Shown here piece by piece: positions 1 to 8,470 of a DNA stretch of 64,000 nt. A program made the position numbers and the translations under genes. The notes below the pieces were generated by a model that had not been told where the DNA came from, did no database searches, and saw only the letters and a program-made list of their open reading frames with translations. The number at the start of each line of letters is the position of its first letter. Position 1 is the stretch's first letter. The DNA comes from Marinibium conchae (GTDB lineage Bacteria > Pseudomonadota > Gammaproteobacteria > Enterobacterales > Alteromonadaceae): assembly GCF_015595035.1 (NCBI RefSeq), contig NZ_JADNRN010000001.1, positions 1,054,001 through 1,118,000 of the forward strand, read 5' to 3'.

Positions 1-281
1 AATATAGGCGGCATAGTGAAAGGGTTAGTTATCCAAACCGTAGCCACCGACAAAGGCAGGTTCACCCTAAATACAATCGCAATAGCGGTCGAAAATATCA
101 TTTGAAAGGGAACTGGCCAAAAGGCAAAAAACAAGCCTACACCAAATGCACCGCTTGCCGAGCGTCGATTTAGATGCCATAAGTTAGGATCATGCAGAAG
201 TTTTCCGAAAACACGTAAATATCGGTTTTCTCTCACTGCATTGTGGTCTGGCATAAAGCGCCTAATCAGTTTTTTCGGCAT
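1..281 (-). CDS. DUF2062 family membrane protein, N-terminal part (cut by window edge)
   Basis: I read this gene on the minus strand from an ATG at 279-281; it stays open to base 1, so only the first 93 residues are present. The N-terminus (MPKKLIRRFMPDHNAVRENR) followed by LHDPNLWHLNRRSASGAFGV and a hydrophobic segment ending in TNPFTMPPI is typical of the DUF2062 family, small inner-membrane proteins of unknown function. It starts only 29 bp from the divergent comEC start. The family is commonly found beside comEC in related bacteria (recollection). The C-terminal half cannot be seen. Confidence 0.85.
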   Translation of the reverse strand, partial: MPKKLIRRFMPDHNAVRENRYLRVFGKLLHDPNLWHLNRRSASGAFGVGLFFAFWPVPFQMIFSTAIAIVFRVNLPLSVATVWITNPFTMPPI

Positions 282-310
282 ATATCATCTAATCTCGTCG
301 GGAAGCTCTC

Positions 311-2770
311 ATGGCCATTATCGAAAAAAGTCTCGTTGCGTTCATTTTGGTTTATCTAACAAGCCTATTCTGGCCTGTAATGCCTAGCGCACTTACGGTC
401 TTTGGGGTTCTACTCACTGTCGTTTTGTTGACCCTGTTATCTAATAAGACCAAGCAAAAGTGCAAAGCATTTCTTTTTGGTGCCGGCGCAGGTTTTATCT
501 GGGCGTGCAGTGTAGGTCATTGGTATTCGTTTTGGCAACTCCCTAATTCGTTTATCAACCAAAATATTGTTATTGAAGGCGTTGTAGACTCTATACATAT
601 TCAACAAAAATGGCGTGAACAGGTCAATGAAAGTAATAATACACAGGTATACGACTCGACATTAGTGACAAGCCATATTTTAAAATCACAGAGCTTAATT
701 GTCTTGATATCAAAACTCGGAAAGAAGTCACTTAGCACGCCTATAAAGGTGATATTGAACTGGTATTCCCCTGAGTTTGAGCTTTATCAGGGGAACAAGG
801 TTCGATTATTGGTGACCTTGCTACCACCACACGGCTTGTTGAATATAGATGGAAATAATCAGCAAAAATATTTGGCCAGTCAGAATATTGTTAGCATTGG
901 AAAGATAAGAACGAGCCCGTCGAATCAAATACTCGACTCGTCGATCAGCCTTCGACAAAAGTTATTGAATCAAATACAGGAGTACAAGCCAAATAATCTA
1001 AAATGGCTGATTGCGCTTGCTTTAGGGGAAAGGAGTTTATTAGATAGCGCAGATTGGAGGATGCTACAAGAGAGTGGTACTGCCCACCTATTTGCCATAT
1101 CGGGCATGCATCTGGGGATCGTAAGCGCCTTTATGTTCATTATTTGTAAGTGCATATTATCTTTGGCGTTGGGCTTCTTTCCTCAGAACTTGCCTTACAA
1201 GCAGCTCAACCTGTTGAAGTGGAGTTTGCTATGCACTATTCCATTATGCTATCTCTATGCACTGCTAAGCGGCTTTCAGATCCCCGTGATACGAGCGTTA
1301 ATTGCTTATACTATTCTTGTTCTGTTATCCAGTTTCGAGCTTCATTGGCGCATATTTTCTTCACTTTTATTGCTTAGCTTCTTATTTATCGTCCTATTTC
1401 CGTTGAGTTTGCTGAGTCTCAGCTTTTGGTTCAGCTACCTTGCGGTAATCGCGATACTCTATTGGGTATGGCGATGGCAAATTAGTGCACCTACTTTCAC
1501 AGCGAAACTGAAACAATTGATTTACCTTCAATTTTATTTGTCGGTGTTTATGTTGCCGATCGTGGCAAGCCAATTCGGCACAATTTCACTTGTTTCACCT
1601 TTGATTAATATGTTGCTGCTTCCAATTGTGAGTGTGGTATTAGTCCCCCTAGGATTACTTGTTGTGTTTGCCACGGCTACCTACATGCATGATCTTGCCA
1701 TACTTTCGATGACTAGCTTTTCTTTTGTTTTTGATTACTTATTGCTGCTATTCAACACTTTCCTAAACACGGAGATTAGTGCCTTCAATAGCCCTGTTTT
1801 TAATCATGCTTTGGTCACAAGTTTGACTATTGCTGGCCTTTATTTGCTATTACCTGCTTGGCCAAATAAACGACTGTTCTTGTTTATCAGTGTTGTCATG
1901 AGCTTCAACTATATCGTTGATGCAAGCTATGGTTATTTCCCTATAACTCAAGGTCTTAGTAAGGTATTTAACATTAATATGAAAGAAGACAATGAGCGTT
2001 GGCATATCGATATCGTTGATATAGGCCAGGGCTTGAGCGTGATTATAGCTAAGAATGAACAACTTATTATATATGATACGGGCCCGCGATATGCATCTTC
2101 TCCAGCTGTTGCCTCACGAGTGCTCCCGCAGTATATAGAACAAACAAGTAAGGGGGAGTTCGATGTGGATATGCTAATAAATAGTCACTACGATAGCGAT
2201 CACGCAGGAGGAAATGAGTTTATTACGTCGCATTTCAATGTACGTGCACTTTTTGGCCCCGATAACGGGTGTAACACAGCTCAGTCGCGACAATTGGGAG
2301 AGCAGTGGAATGGCCTCTCGATAAGAGTATTGTGGCCTCTAAGTCAAAAGGAAGGCAAGGTGAACGATGAGTCGTGTGTCATAAGGATTGATCACAAGGA
2401 ACATTCTTGGTTGCTTACTGGCGATATAGAACAAGAAGCTGAGAGAGCCTTGATCAAGCACTATGAAAGCGCTAATTTGCTAAACGTTGATTTCCTATTG
2501 ATCGCCCATCATGGAAGCAAAACCTCCTCAACTGCCGGGTTTTTAAAGGAGGTTAAGCCCAAACATGCTTTTATTAGTAGCAAATATTACAATCACTGGG
2601 GTTTTCCACATAGCCGTGTTGTAGAAAATCTCAATGCGGTTGGTGCTCGCATATATAACACCGCAGATGATGGCGCCATACGAGTTGAATTTGACTCAGA
2701 GGGCTATAATATCGACACGATGCGAAGTGCTACGGCTTCTCCTTGGTATCAAAAGCTACGCAAACGCTGA
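311..2770 (+). CDS. comEC: ComEC/Rec2 DNA internalization protein
   Basis: ComEC is the inner-membrane channel that carries single-stranded DNA into the cytoplasm during natural transformation. The 819-residue protein has the full family layout: N-terminal membrane segments with an extracytoplasmic DUF4131-type region (about residues 30-200), a polytopic competence domain (about 220-550), and a C-terminal metallo-beta-lactamase-like domain. The last carries H626-x-D628-x-D630-H631 and a later H733-H734-G-S motif, so a metal site looks intact. The ATG is preceded by a GGGAAG ribosome site. It is divergent from the DUF2062 gene and 149 bp ahead of msbA. The orthologue is often found upstream of msbA in this group. 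No pilus or other competence genes are in the window, so transformability is not shown. Confidence 0.95.
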   Translation: MAIIEKSLVAFILVYLTSLFWPVMPSALTVFGVLLTVVLLTLLSNKTKQKCKAFLFGAGAGFIWACSVGHWYSFWQLPNSFINQNIVIEGVVDSIHIQQKWREQVNESNNTQVYDSTLVTSHILKSQSLIVLISKLGKKSLSTPIKVILNWYSPEFELYQGNKVRLLVTLLPPHGLLNIDGNNQQKYLASQNIVSIGKIRTSPSNQILDSSISLRQKLLNQIQEYKPNNLKWLIALALGERSLLDSADWRMLQESGTAHLFAISGMHLGIVSAFMFIICKCILSLALGFFPQNLPYKQLNLLKWSLLCTIPLCYLYALLSGFQIPVIRALIAYTILVLLSSFELHWRIFSSLLLLSFLFIVLFPLSLLSLSFWFSYLAVIAILYWVWRWQISAPTFTAKLKQLIYLQFYLSVFMLPIVASQFGTISLVSPLINMLLLPIVSVVLVPLGLLVVFATATYMHDLAILSMTSFSFVFDYLLLLFNTFLNTEISAFNSPVFNHALVTSLTIAGLYLLLPAWPNKRLFLFISVVMSFNYIVDASYGYFPITQGLSKVFNINMKEDNERWHIDIVDIGQGLSVIIAKNEQLIIYDTGPRYASSPAVASRVLPQYIEQTSKGEFDVDMLINSHYDSDHAGGNEFITSHFNVRALFGPDNGCNTAQSRQLGEQWNGLSIRVLWPLSQKEGKVNDESCVIRIDHKEHSWLLTGDIEQEAERALIKHYESANLLNVDFLLIAHHGSKTSSTAGFLKEVKPKHAFISSKYYNHWGFPHSRVVENLNAVGARIYNTADDGAIRVEFDSEGYNIDTMRSATASPWYQKLRKR

Positions 2771-2919
2771 TGTTTGCTAGGATTATGTGTGTTTAGCTTG
2801 GGCTTTGATGTAGCTTGCGGTAAACTTAGGGCCCAAGGCTGATATTTAAATGTCGTTGTGTTGAACACCAGAGTTACGCAAAAGCCTAAATTATTTTTAT
2901 CGGAGAGAATTCGCGCAGA

Positions 2920-4668
2920 ATGACTACCAAAATTGAAGCTGAGCCGAAGGTCGTTAAACGTTTCCTCGGCTATTTATCACCGTTTAAGTTGCCTTTTGTT
3001 GTCGCCATTCTCGGTTTGTTAGGATTTTCCACGATTGATGCAGCAGTTATTTCTCAGCTCCAGCCCATGATCGATGTTGGCCTAAAGGACGCCGATTCAA
3101 ATTTCCTTCGAATCGCTGCTTATGCCATTGTGCCTATATTCATCGTGCGCGGATTATTTAATTTTATGGGTACTTACACCTTACGCTGGATAAGCTCACA
3201 GGTAGTCATGAAAATGCGCCAGCAGTTATTTGAAAAGTACATTCACCTGCCAGTTGAGTTTCATGATCATCAATCTGCTGGAGCCCTCATTTCAAAAGTT
3301 ACCTTCGATACTGAACAAGTAGCGAATGCAGCAGGTAAAGCATTTCTCACCCTAATCAAAGAGGGGGCGTTTGTTATTGGGTTGCTTGTCGTCATGTTTT
3401 ATAACTCTTGGCAATTGTCAGCTATCTTTCTCATCATTGCGCCTGTGGTGGCGATTATAGTGTCGGTCGTGAGTAAGCGTTTTAGAAAGGTAAGTAAAGC
3501 CATACAAAAAGCCATGGGATCGTTAACTACAGGTGTTGAGCAGGCGGTGAAAGGGCACAAAGTCGTGTTGATGTTTGGTGGTCAGAAGCTCGAGGCGGAT
3601 AAATTCAAAAAGACTAATAATCATAACCGCCAACAAACAATGAAGTTGGCAAACACTCAAATACTCAGTGTTTCGACTATTCAGGTTATTGCTTCTATCG
3701 CACTAGCTTTTGTACTATTTTTGGCGAGTACCCCTAGTATGCTGCAGGAATTGAGCGCTGGTGTTTTTACCACGATTGTTTTTTCGATGATAGCCTTACT
3801 AAAACCGCTGAAGCAAATCACTACCGTGAATAATGAGTTTCAGAAAGGAATGGCTGCTTGTGCAAGCATCTTTGAGGTACTCGATAAAAGCGAAGAGCAA
3901 GATAGCGGTACAAAGACTATAGTCAAAGCGAAGGGTAACTTGATATTCGATGACGTGAGTTTCACGTATCCAACCAAGGATACTCCCGCATTAAAGAATA
4001 TTTCTTTTGCCGTCGAAACTGGGCAAACGGTTGCTCTTGTTGGTCGGTCGGGAAGTGGAAAGTCTACACTATCAAATTTGTTAACACGTTTTTACGAACC
4101 CGATTCCGGCAGCATATTACTCGATGGTTCTCCATTAAGCGACATCAACCTGAAGTCTCTACGTAAGCAGTTTGCTTTGGTATCACAGCAGGTAACCTTG
4201 TTTAACGACACTGTTGCGAACAATATTGCATACGGCTGTGATGCAAGCATAAGCCGTGAGGATATTATCAAAGCTGCTGAAATTGCGCACGTATCAGAAT
4301 TTGTGAGCGAGCAAAAAGACGGGTTTGATACCATTGTTGGCGAAAACGGGGTTACGCTATCAGGAGGGCAAAGACAGCGCATTGCTATTGCCAGAGCAAT
4401 CCTTGCTGATGCACCTATCCTTATTCTTGATGAAGCAACTTCGGCACTTGACACAGAATCTGAAAAGTTCATTCAACAAGCTCTTGATGAACTCCAAAAA
4501 AGTAGAACAAATATTGTTATTGCTCATCGTTTGTCTACTATCGAAAGTGCAGACCTAATTCTTGTTGTAGAGCAAGGCGAAATCATTGAGCGCGGTACGC
4601 ACGCGGAATTGATCGCTAAAGACGGAATATATGCTCAGTTGCATCAAATGCAATTCTCGCAAAGTTAA
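2920..4668 (+). CDS. msbA: Lipid A export ATP-binding/permease protein MsbA
   Basis: MsbA is a homodimeric half-size ABC exporter that flips the lipid A core across the inner membrane. The 582 residues (the same length as the E. coli protein) contain a six-helix transmembrane domain (about 1-320) and a nucleotide-binding domain. The latter has Walker A G375-RSGSGKST, signature LSGGQ at 480-484, Walker B ILILDEATSALD and a switch histidine in IAHRLST. It is followed almost directly by lpxK, the classic msbA-lpxK pair. The start is an ATG about 20 bp after a GGAG-like site. Everything expected for function is visible. Confidence 0.97.
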   Translation: MTTKIEAEPKVVKRFLGYLSPFKLPFVVAILGLLGFSTIDAAVISQLQPMIDVGLKDADSNFLRIAAYAIVPIFIVRGLFNFMGTYTLRWISSQVVMKMRQQLFEKYIHLPVEFHDHQSAGALISKVTFDTEQVANAAGKAFLTLIKEGAFVIGLLVVMFYNSWQLSAIFLIIAPVVAIIVSVVSKRFRKVSKAIQKAMGSLTTGVEQAVKGHKVVLMFGGQKLEADKFKKTNNHNRQQTMKLANTQILSVSTIQVIASIALAFVLFLASTPSMLQELSAGVFTTIVFSMIALLKPLKQITTVNNEFQKGMAACASIFEVLDKSEEQDSGTKTIVKAKGNLIFDDVSFTYPTKDTPALKNISFAVETGQTVALVGRSGSGKSTLSNLLTRFYEPDSGSILLDGSPLSDINLKSLRKQFALVSQQVTLFNDTVANNIAYGCDASISREDIIKAAEIAHVSEFVSEQKDGFDTIVGENGVTLSGGQRQRIAIARAILADAPILILDEATSALDTESEKFIQQALDELQKSRTNIVIAHRLSTIESADLILVVEQGEIIERGTHAELIAKDGIYAQLHQMQFSQS

Positions 4669-4671
4669 GTG

Positions 4672-5673
4672 ATGACACTTCAGAAAGCGTGGTTTTCAAA
4701 TGCAAAATGGGTATGGGTTCTCCTGCCACTTACGCTTGTGTTTTGCTTATTGAGTTTTTGTCGAAGAGTGTTGTATAGGCTTGGTCTGAAATCAGCTTAT
4801 CGATGCAGAGCTTTTGTGATTGTTGTAGGTAATATTTCTGTTGGCGGAAATGGTAAAACACCCGCTGTTATTTCTATCGTAAAAAGGCTACATGACCAGG
4901 GCTATTCCTGCGGGGTGTTGTCGAGAGGATATGGTGGTTCGCAACGAGAGTTTCCGTGTTTGGTCACAAGCGCATCTAGTGCTCAAGTCGTTGGCGATGA
5001 GCCTACATTGATGGCGCATCGTTTGCCTTGCCCTGTGGTAATAGATCCTAAGCGAGCAAGGGGAGCGAAATTTTTGGCAGACGAGCTAGGCTGTGATGTG
5101 ATTATTTGTGATGACGGTCTGCAACATTATGCTTTACAAAGAGATTTTGAAATTGTTGTTATGGATAATCGCTTGGTAGGAAACAGCTTTTTATTGCCAA
5201 TGGGACCCCTCCGAGAAAGCACAAAAAGGCTTAAGTCAGTTGATGCAATTGTGTTCAATACTACAAATAATATTGAGAGTTTGTCGGCTAAATTAGGGCT
5301 AGATACATCGCTTTCTTGCTCACAAATGTTACTTCAGCCTACTCGATGGATAAATGTAAAAAGTAACGAATTAGGTGATAATCTGATTGCAAAAAATGCA
5401 ACTGCTTTAGCAGGTATAGGCGACCCTAATCGCTTTTTTTCAACACTCAAAAGCATGAATATACGCGTGGAGAAAGAAATACCGTTTTCAGATCATCACG
5501 ATTACATGAAGTCGGATTTGCCAAACGGAAAAGTGTTGATGACTGAAAAAGATGCGGTAAAGGTGCGTAATTTTGCGCATGATGATTGTTGGTATTTAGA
5601 AGTCGAAGGTCTCATTGATGAAACCTTATTTATTTTGCTTAAAACACGTTTAGATGAGTTTTTTAACGCTTAA
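4672..5673 (+). CDS. lpxK: Tetraacyldisaccharide 4'-kinase
   Basis: LpxK phosphorylates the 4'-position of the tetraacyldisaccharide-1-phosphate in the Raetz lipid A pathway and acts at the inner membrane. The protein has an N-terminal membrane-associated helix (about residues 14-30), a P-loop GNISVGGNGKTP (about 53-64) and the family motif DDGLQHYALQRD. Length (333) is normal. A GTG at 4669 lies directly before the ATG at 4672; I chose the ATG. Only 3 bp separate it from the msbA stop, so translation is probably coupled. The family is ATP-dependent with a P-loop unusual for kinases of small molecules. Confidence 0.95.
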   Translation: MTLQKAWFSNAKWVWVLLPLTLVFCLLSFCRRVLYRLGLKSAYRCRAFVIVVGNISVGGNGKTPAVISIVKRLHDQGYSCGVLSRGYGGSQREFPCLVTSASSAQVVGDEPTLMAHRLPCPVVIDPKRARGAKFLADELGCDVIICDDGLQHYALQRDFEIVVMDNRLVGNSFLLPMGPLRESTKRLKSVDAIVFNTTNNIESLSAKLGLDTSLSCSQMLLQPTRWINVKSNELGDNLIAKNATALAGIGDPNRFFSTLKSMNIRVEKEIPFSDHHDYMKSDLPNGKVLMTEKDAVKVRNFAHDDCWYLEVEGLIDETLFILLKTRLDEFFNA

Positions 5674-5733
5674 CATCGCGTAAGAAGTGTTCATCTGTAA
5701 AAACAGCGCAGACTGCGCGCTAAAGGAGCCCTC

Positions 5734-5934
5734 ATGGCATTTGACAAACAGTTATTGGATATACTTGCATGCCCAGTATGTAAGGGAAAGTTGGTTTTGG
5801 AAAAAGAACAGCAAGTGCTTGTGTGTCGTTTTGATCGCCTCGCTTATCCAATAAAAAACAATATACCCGCTTTGTTAGATTCGGAAGCAATTGAGCTTAG
5901 TTTGGATGAGCTTGAAGCGCTGAAAGGAGCATGA
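5734..5934 (+). CDS. ycaR: Trm112-like protein (UPF0434, YcaR)
   Basis: A 66-residue protein with the Trm112 fold: [14 protein letters not shown] near the start, and [19 protein letters not shown] in the second half. Only one CxxC pair (ACPVC) is seen, as in bacterial YcaR proteins, where the second pair is lost. The function in bacteria is unclear; eukaryotic Trm112 activates methyltransferases. It has a strong AAAGGAG ribosome site and is followed after 1 bp by kdsB, the same order as in E. coli (lpxK-ycaR-kdsB). A small inverted repeat (GCGCAGacTGCGCGC) lies just upstream. Confidence 0.93.
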   Translation: MAFDKQLLDILACPVCKGKLVLEKEQQVLVCRFDRLAYPIKNNIPALLDSEAIELSLDELEALKGA

Positions 5935-5935
5935 T

Positions 5936-6700
5936 GTGGAATTCATAGTTGTTATCCCTGCTAGATATGGTTCAACACGTTTTCCAGGTAAACCGTTAGC
6001 ATTAATCAAGGATAAGCCAATGATTCAGCACGTAGTTGAACGCGCTGGTGAAGCTGGTGCCCAACAGGTTGTGGTGGCCACTGATGACGATCGTATTGCA
6101 AATGCCGTACGCAGTTTTGGTGCAGAAGTGTGTATGACTCGCGAAGATCACGAATCAGGCACCACTCGGATCGCAGAGGTTTTACACAGCTATGGCATCG
6201 ACGACGATACAATCGTGGTTAACGTGCAGGGCGATGAACCTTTTATACCTAGCGCAAATATTCAGCAGGTTGCTCGTAATTTACATGAAAATTCCGATTT
6301 TCCTATGGCAACTTTGGCATATCCTATATCAGACGAACTTGATATTTTTAATCCAAATGTAGTCAAGGTGCTTGCAGACAAAAACAAACGTGCCATGTAT
6401 TTTTCAAGAGCGCCTATCCCTTTTGACCGTGATGAGTTTATTGCGAAACAAGAAGGCGGTGCTAACCATATTGAGCTGCGTAGCTTAACCTCAATCTATC
6501 TTCGCCATATTGGTATTTATGGCTACAGAGCGGGCTTTGTAAAGCAATACGATACTCTGGCAACGACGCAATTAGAAAAGTCTGAATCGCTTGAGCAACT
6601 CAGAGTGTTATGGCATGGCTATCCTATTCACATCGACGTAGCCAAACATGCACCGCCTCACGGCGTCGATACACCCGACGACTTAGCTCGTTTTGCGTGA
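5936..6700 (+). CDS. kdsB: 3-deoxy-manno-octulosonate cytidylyltransferase
   Basis: KdsB makes CMP-Kdo from CTP and Kdo, activating the sugar for the lipopolysaccharide inner core. The N-terminus [20 protein letters not shown] is the nucleotide-binding signature of the family, and [11 protein letters not shown] follows. The 254-residue length is standard. The start is a GTG at 5936: the nearby ATGs (5931, 5934) are in another frame, and an AAAGGAG site at 5923-5929 is correctly spaced for the GTG. It is the last gene of the comEC-msbA-lpxK-ycaR-kdsB run and is convergent with rimO. Confidence 0.96.
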   Translation: MEFIVVIPARYGSTRFPGKPLALIKDKPMIQHVVERAGEAGAQQVVVATDDDRIANAVRSFGAEVCMTREDHESGTTRIAEVLHSYGIDDDTIVVNVQGDEPFIPSANIQQVARNLHENSDFPMATLAYPISDELDIFNPNVVKVLADKNKRAMYFSRAPIPFDRDEFIAKQEGGANHIELRSLTSIYLRHIGIYGYRAGFVKQYDTLATTQLEKSESLEQLRVLWHGYPIHIDVAKHAPPHGVDTPDDLARFA

Positions 6701-6752
6701 TATAGCCAGTAAATCTCGATAACGCCTTAGAACCCCAAATAATAGCCATAAG

Positions 6753-6783
6753 AAGGTTATTAGTGACGCGTAACCTTTATTTT
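6753..6783 (+). terminator. Weak candidate terminator between kdsB and rimO
   Basis: AAGGTTA (6753-6759) and TAACCTT (6771-6777) can pair around an 11-nt loop, followed by TATTTT. The stem is short and AT-rich, so the call is tentative. It lies between the convergent kdsB and rimO. Confidence 0.3.
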
Positions 6784-8206
6784 ATTGTTCTTGAGATGGA
6801 ACAGCCCAAAGATCGTGTTCATCAGCATGTATGATTTCAGCCCAGATACGGTCACCAGCTTTTACATCAAAAGTACCGTTCAAATGCACTACACCATCGA
6901 TTTCAGGCGCGTCTCCAAAGGTTCTTCCAATCGCACCCTCGGCGTCAACACTATCAATAACGATATTATATTCTTTGCCAATTCTATCTTGTAAACGTTG
7001 TTTACTTATTTGCGATTGAACTTCCATGAAGCGTTGTAAGCGACGTTCTTTGGTTTCTTCATCAACGGGGTCTGCTAAGTCGTTTGCCTTCGCACCTTCT
7101 ACGGGTGAGTATTTGAAGCAACCTACACGGTCGAGTTGTGCTTCTTTTAAAAAGTCCAACAACTCTTCGAATTCTTCTTCTGTTTCGCCGGGGAAACCAA
7201 CAATAAAGGTTGATCGGATAACCAGTTCAGGGCATATCTCACGCCACTTCTTAATTCGCTCTATCGTTCGGTCAGCCGAGCCTGGTCGCTTCATAAGGCG
7301 TAAAATGCGTTTATTGGCATGTTGAAACGGAATATCCAAATAAGGTAATACCTTACCTTCCGTCATTAATGGAATAAGGTCATCAACATGCGGATAGGGA
7401 TATACATAATGCAGACGGATCCACATGTCCATCTCACCCAGCTTCTCACAGAGCTGTTGCATGTGTGTTTTTACCGGCATGCCATCCCAAAAGTTAGTCT
7501 TATATTTTACATCCACACCGTAGGCACTTGTGTCTTGTGAGATAACAAGTAATTCGTTTACTCCAGCAGCCTTGAGCCTTTTAGCTTCACTGAGTACTTC
7601 ACCGACAGGGCGGCTCACAAGGTCTCCGCGCATTGAGGGAATAATACAAAAAGTACATCTATGATTACATCCTTCAGATATTTTCAAATAGGCAAAATGC
7701 TTCGGGGTGAGTTTTATGCCGTGGTCGGGTACGAGGTGGATAAAGGGATTATGTTCGGGCTTTGGCAAATGTTCATGCACTTGACTTACGACTTCCTCAT
7801 AGGCATGAGGGCCAGTTATCGCAAGTACGTTTGGATGCACTTCTCTTATTTCATCTTCTTTTATGCCTAAACAGCCAGTAACGATAACTTTTCCGTTTTC
7901 GGCAAGTGCTTCACCAATGGTATCTAACGACTCTTCAACAGCACTATCAATAAAGCCACAGGTATTCACTATTACCAAAGCTGCGTCGTCGTAGCTAGAA
8001 ACGACATCGTAGCCTTCGGTACGCAATTGGGTAAGGATACGCTCGGAATCAACAAGGTTTTTAGGACAGCCCAAACTTACAAAGCCAATCTTCGTCGCAG
8101 GCGGTTCATCGCTAAGGTTTTTTACCTTGATAGCTTGCGCTTCTATTGCTGTTTTGGCACCCGACATAGTGGTGGTTTGTTTTGGGTTGAAGGTCTTTAC
8201 AGTCAT
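6782..8206 (-). CDS. rimO: Ribosomal protein S12 methylthiotransferase RimO
   Basis: RimO is a radical-SAM enzyme that adds a methylthio group to an aspartate of ribosomal protein S12. Counted from the ATG at 8206 (474 residues), it has the N-terminal cluster cysteines at 47, 83 and 112 (SLGCPKN, NTCGF, TGCLG), the radical-SAM CNHRCTFC triad (Cys 180, 184, 187) and a C-terminal TRAM domain. A TTG eight codons upstream (8230) could extend the frame, but the ATG is preferred. The N-terminal extension of about 38 residues before [12 protein letters not shown] is longer than in E. coli. It reads toward kdsB. Confidence 0.95.
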   Translation of the reverse strand: MTVKTFNPKQTTTMSGAKTAIEAQAIKVKNLSDEPPATKIGFVSLGCPKNLVDSERILTQLRTEGYDVVSSYDDAALVIVNTCGFIDSAVEESLDTIGEALAENGKVIVTGCLGIKEDEIREVHPNVLAITGPHAYEEVVSQVHEHLPKPEHNPFIHLVPDHGIKLTPKHFAYLKISEGCNHRCTFCIIPSMRGDLVSRPVGEVLSEAKRLKAAGVNELLVISQDTSAYGVDVKYKTNFWDGMPVKTHMQQLCEKLGEMDMWIRLHYVYPYPHVDDLIPLMTEGKVLPYLDIPFQHANKRILRLMKRPGSADRTIERIKKWREICPELVIRSTFIVGFPGETEEEFEELLDFLKEAQLDRVGCFKYSPVEGAKANDLADPVDEETKERRLQRFMEVQSQISKQRLQDRIGKEYNIVIDSVDAEGAIGRTFGDAPEIDGVVHLNGTFDVKAGDRIWAEIIHADEHDLWAVPSQEQ

Positions 8207-8345
8207 TTTCGCTACTTTTAGCTTTCTCAAATAATACGCAGATTATAACGGATTTGCAGAGCAAAGCCATTAAAGCGGAGAATCGATTACGAAGCGCACT
8301 AGGTGGGAGTCGCTCGCATTCGAGTGTCAGTTTTTGTTATTTAGT

Positions 8346-8380
8346 GTAAGCCGGCGTAAAGCTATGTAAAGAAGTGTAAA
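8346..8380 (+). promoter_or_regulatory. Four tandem CpxR-type boxes, 10-bp phased
   Basis: GTAAG (8346-8350), GTAAA (8356-8360), GTAAA (8366-8370) and GTAAA (8376-8380) are each separated by exactly 5 bp. The CpxR operator of enteric bacteria is GTAAA-N5-GTAAA, so this is a doubled array in perfect helical phase. It lies 91-125 bp upstream of the acidic lipoprotein gene and about 140 bp from rimO. A perfect 10-bp palindrome GTTCTAGAAC (8381-8390) abuts it. The binding protein is inferred, not shown. Confidence 0.6.
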
Positions 8381-8470
8381 GTTCTAGAACTATTTTCAAA
8401 ATGAAAAGACCTACCCTGTGAATACAAGCAAGGCATTTCATAAAATGCTATTTAAATCACAGGATGAACA

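Noticed and set aside
4092-4472. Minus-strand open frame of 126 codons inside msbA
   Set aside because: Antisense shadow of the conserved ATP-binding domain; no ribosome site or family match.
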